From Citrus sinensis (lineage: Eukaryota; Streptophyta; Magnoliopsida; Sapindales; Rutaceae): a stretch of DNA of 64,000 nucleotides. Each line of letters opens with the position of its first letter. Position 1 is the first letter of the stretch. This document shows, in pieces, positions 60,798-64,000 of the stretch. The position numbers and the translations under genes are program-made. The stretch spans positions 27,805,001 to 27,869,000 of the forward strand of contig NC_068564.1 in the NCBI RefSeq assembly GCF_022201045.2, written 5' to 3'. The notes beneath the pieces are model-generated. The model saw nothing but the letters and a program-made list of their open reading frames with translations, was not told where the DNA came from and did not search any database.

Positions 60798-63662
60798 GTA
60801 TGAATACATGATATACATCACTCTACTCATATATGTGTAGAAGAATATATACCCTCAGCTAATTAAGTAGACGAGAGAAAAAACACTAGAATCCTAAAAC
60901 AAGAACGCGCACAGATTGCCACGTGGCCGTGTGGCAGAATTATCTCTTAAAATAAACCTGATTTCACATGATATTTTCTGGGCATGCATGCAATATTATT
61001 TATATTCGGTAGGCAAAATTATCTTGTATTTATTTGCGTAAAATCTTTATCAAAATTGAATAATCTTCATGCTCTATATTTGTTTATTGGAGGTCGTTTG
61101 ACTACTGGACGGTGCTGGTGTTTAAAAGATTGAAATGCTGATGATGAACAATTAAGCTTTTCTGCCAAAACTTCACAGGAATCTTTAAGAAAAATGGAAA
61201 AAGCCCCGAATCGACACTTGATCCTCGTGCATATGCAGCCAATAAATTTCTCACACGCGATGACCTTCTCAGTCACAGAGCACACAAGTTGACCATCCCC
61301 CATGATCATTTGCTATTTCCCTTAGCTGCCAGATTCAAACTGCCCAATAGATTTTTGACAGCTTCTGCTTGAATTTTTGTCCTGTTACCAAAAAAAAAAA
61401 TACAGCTTAACAGGGAAAAAAAAAGAAAAAAAATAATTATGAGACTGATGATCTGGTCGTTGACGCACATACCCATGTGGCGGATTCATATTGGTCTCCG
61501 CCGTAAACAACGGCCCGACTGTTCACGTTATAGGTTATGTGGGCCCCGCCACCAGCTGTAGGACATTTTAATTAATTTAATTATGTGGTTTTATTGGATC
61601 AGCCCCTTTTACATTTGGCCGATAACGTGGCTTGCCTCACTAAATTGCACTGTCAAAATAGATAAAATGAATATCGTGTCAGGATCATGATCTGGGCAGT
61701 GGGTATTGTTTCTCGTTTAAGTGATACCTTTATTCATTATTTCTTTAAAGAACGTAACTTAAAAAAGAGATTTCGACGGTATTCAGTGTTGGTTTTGTGC
61801 TAAATCCAGAATTTTAGTCTCGCATTTGGACTCCATTGATCTTTTTTCACTTGATCAGATGACTAAAGTTTACTAAAAGATTTTGACGGAAATGATTGGT
61901 TGATTGATGGTACAATGCTTGATTATACATTAAAGCTACCTTTTGAAATAACGGATTAGATTGGATTGGATTAGACTAACTTTTAGATGAGATTAAATTA
62001 GATTGTATTATATTATATTATATAGTACTATCTTTTATTTGGTATAGTGTCTGATAGGACTATGTTAAATTTAATTTAATGAAGCTAAAATAATTATTTA
62101 AATAATATATTATTTTTTAAATCATATTACTATTTGTTAAATTTAATATTTAGATTTTAATATTATTGGAATTAAATAAATTGAATATTTTTTATGTTTA
62201 TTATATTACATACTAGTTAAAACAATTATTGAATAAATATTAAATTTTAAAAAGTTAAAAAAGAATTATTGAATAAACTTTTGATATTAGTAACAAATTT
62301 AAACTATGAAATATCTAATCATGTCTAAACCCATATGAAAATAGAGATTAATAGTCCTGTGAATGTTGGACTAAAATTTAGATTAATTTATTAATCTTGA
62401 CAGTCAAACATAACTCTGGATTGGACTAATTTTTTATCCTTTAAATTAGTTTAATCCTACCTTTTATCCAACGTCCAAACATGGCCTAATATCTTTTTTT
62501 TTCTAGGATTAATTATGGATTTAGCTACTATTAGTCAGTAACATATCATAAATTTTTCCATAAACATACTTTAAACGAGAGATTTATTGAATTTGGAGTA
62601 CGCGGAACTTGAAATCAATATAATTTGATCAAAATTAGCAAACGCAAAATTCATCCTACATTTGAATTTAAAATTCAATTGTTAAACAAACTGAACTGAA
62701 AAGTTTGACCCTTCGGCCTTCCAACGCTAATGCATTACACAGAGAACCTTCCTGTGCAATAACATTTGGTACCTTTGACATAACCACTATCCCAAACCAT
62801 CAACCAATCAACTGAAGCCACTTGTCATTCCCTCATTAGCTATTTAGCTCAGACCATCCAAATGGAAAAGCATCGCGCGGCTGATTTTGAAAGTCTGGGA
62901 ACAAAAATTCAAACAGCTTATATAGTTTTGGGATACTAACATTTGAATATATAGTTTTTGATGTTATTACATAAAAGGATATAGTTTGTTATTATTTTCA
63001 TGAAGATCCTAAGCACTGTCGAATTTTTTTCATTTTCCTCTCTTTTTTAGCAAGTATTGTGATGGAAACTCCCTTTTCAACTTATCCCAGTAATGTTTGA
63101 ATATGCATATGGTACAATTATTAGTAATTTTACTCTATTAAAAAAATATAAATAATTTTACATCTTGTACAATTATAAGTCATTTTACTTTATAAAAAAA
63201 AAATCAACAGCTGAATCAATTAATATCAACAAAATTAAATAGTTTTATCAATAGATTTCACTAAATTCTATTAAGAAATCAATTATTTAAGTTTTTAAAA
63301 GTGTATCAGTCAAATAATTGATCTTAGTAAAAAGAAAAAATATTTTCAACAAAATTGATAATTTAATTTTTCAAAGTAATTTGAATTATGTCATTAGAAC
63401 TGAACATCTTAATTGAGTTTTTTTTTTATTATATAAATGTACCAGAAAACTTTAAAAAAACTATAAAATATTCTTAATAAAAATAAAATATATTTACTTC
63501 AGAGTTATAAACTATTTAGCTTCATTTAGCACTTGACTCAACTTTCTTAATCTAATTGACTTACACTCGATTTACTATTTAACTTGATCATGAAAGACAT
63601 GAAATGGAGTCCAGTATTTTTGACTTATTTGATGTGCGTTGGATCTATTGTTAGTAACTTTA
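60798..63662. other. Intergenic
   Basis: No gene recognised. A GCCACGTGGCC palindrome (60918-60928) is a strong G-box-like site with no gene nearby in the window. The stretch 61950-62490 has a right end (ATTAGGCCATGTTTGGACG on the minus strand) typical of a MITE, but a matching left end is unclear. The 80-codon minus frame at 61067-61309 is not supported. Confidence 0.4.
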
Positions 63663-64000
63663 CGGTGTGTTTGACATATTATATTGCATTATGCTGTATT
63701 ATATTATTTTAATACTGGTGTATTATATTATACTGTATTGCATTGGCAGTGTATTATAATAATATTGTATAATGTTTGGTGTTACACTGTACTGTATTAA
63801 TTTTTTTGTGATTAACTTAAATTATATATTTAGAAAATAATATTTGTTAGTACCTAGAAAAATACAAAATATAGAAGTATTAAATTTTAGAAATTTAACA
63901 TTATTTTTTAGTATAAATATTAAAAAATATTTTTTCCATAAAGATTGAATCTTATAGCCTGATAATCGACAACATAACATTTATTTTAAATTAATATTAT
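63663..64000. mobile_element. Possible MITE cut by the window end
   Basis: Begins CGGTGTGTTTGACATATTA, a typical MITE start, followed by repeats of TGTATTATATTA. The right end is outside the window, so this is tentative. Confidence 0.35.

Noticed and set aside
61067-61309. 80-codon minus-strand frame
   Set aside because: It contains several cysteines but no known pattern; splice context and upstream exons are lacking.
1-64000. CRISPR arrays, bacterial operons, tRNA or rRNA genes
   Set aside because: None is present; the tRNA-like boxes at 284-345 belong to the SINE, and the window is plainly plant nuclear DNA.

Overview
The window is nuclear DNA from a flowering plant, most likely a rosid eudicot. 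Genes have short GT-AG introns, intergenic DNA is very AT-rich, and short inverted-repeat transposons and solo LTRs are everywhere. The gene set recalls a block of Arabidopsis chromosome 5 that, from memory, carries a STIG1 gene, VTC5, mitoribosomal L31, CNX5, mitoribosomal L30 and a GH17 gene. I could not verify locus numbers here, and the species is not provable from sequence alone.

Layout, left to right. (1) 1-3115: a SINE with perfect target-site duplications, a hAT-type element, then upstream DNA. (2) 3116-5747: GDP-L-galactose phosphorylase, the committed and rate-controlling step of vitamin C synthesis, with a conserved upstream ORF that starts at ACG in its leader. (3) 6702-28357: an incomplete tandem duplication. 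Copy 1 (6702-23312) holds mitoribosomal bL31m, a STIG1-family gene, CNX5 (minus strand), a small unknown gene and a copy of the uL30m promoter and leader. Copy 2 (23313-28357) holds a second bL31m, a CNX5 exon-1 remnant, a second unknown gene and the native uL30m leader; the segment with STIG1 and most of CNX5 is missing. (4) 28590-29115: uL30m coding exons. (5) 31047-33084: a secreted GH9 endo-glucanase (minus). (6) 39758-41488: a GH17 beta-1,3-glucanase with a C-terminal X8 domain. (7) 57804-58508: an intronless ERF repressor with an EAR motif. The rest is intergenic DNA with MITEs, a LINE tail, a Ty3/gypsy fossil and simple repeats.

The main discovery is structural. The tandem junction at 23312/23313 places a duplicated uL30m promoter, leader and splice donor directly upstream of the second bL31m gene, whose own upstream DNA is cut off there. 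The first bL31m keeps its native left flank, but that flank and the long stretch before its coding exon took a DNA transposon, a foldback MULE-like element, two solo LTRs and a triplication of a 175-base unit. Copy 2 has none of these, so it preserves the empty sites. Both bL31m reading frames remain intact and nearly identical. Two mitoribosomal genes have thus had their regulatory ends rearranged, probably giving a natural promoter swap.

Functionally the genes are housekeeping or wall/secretory: ascorbate synthesis, molybdenum-cofactor and thio-transfer activation (CNX5), mitochondrial translation, cell-wall glucan hydrolysis and transcriptional repression. Nothing suggests a co-regulated cluster beyond the divergent CNX5/unknown-gene promoter.
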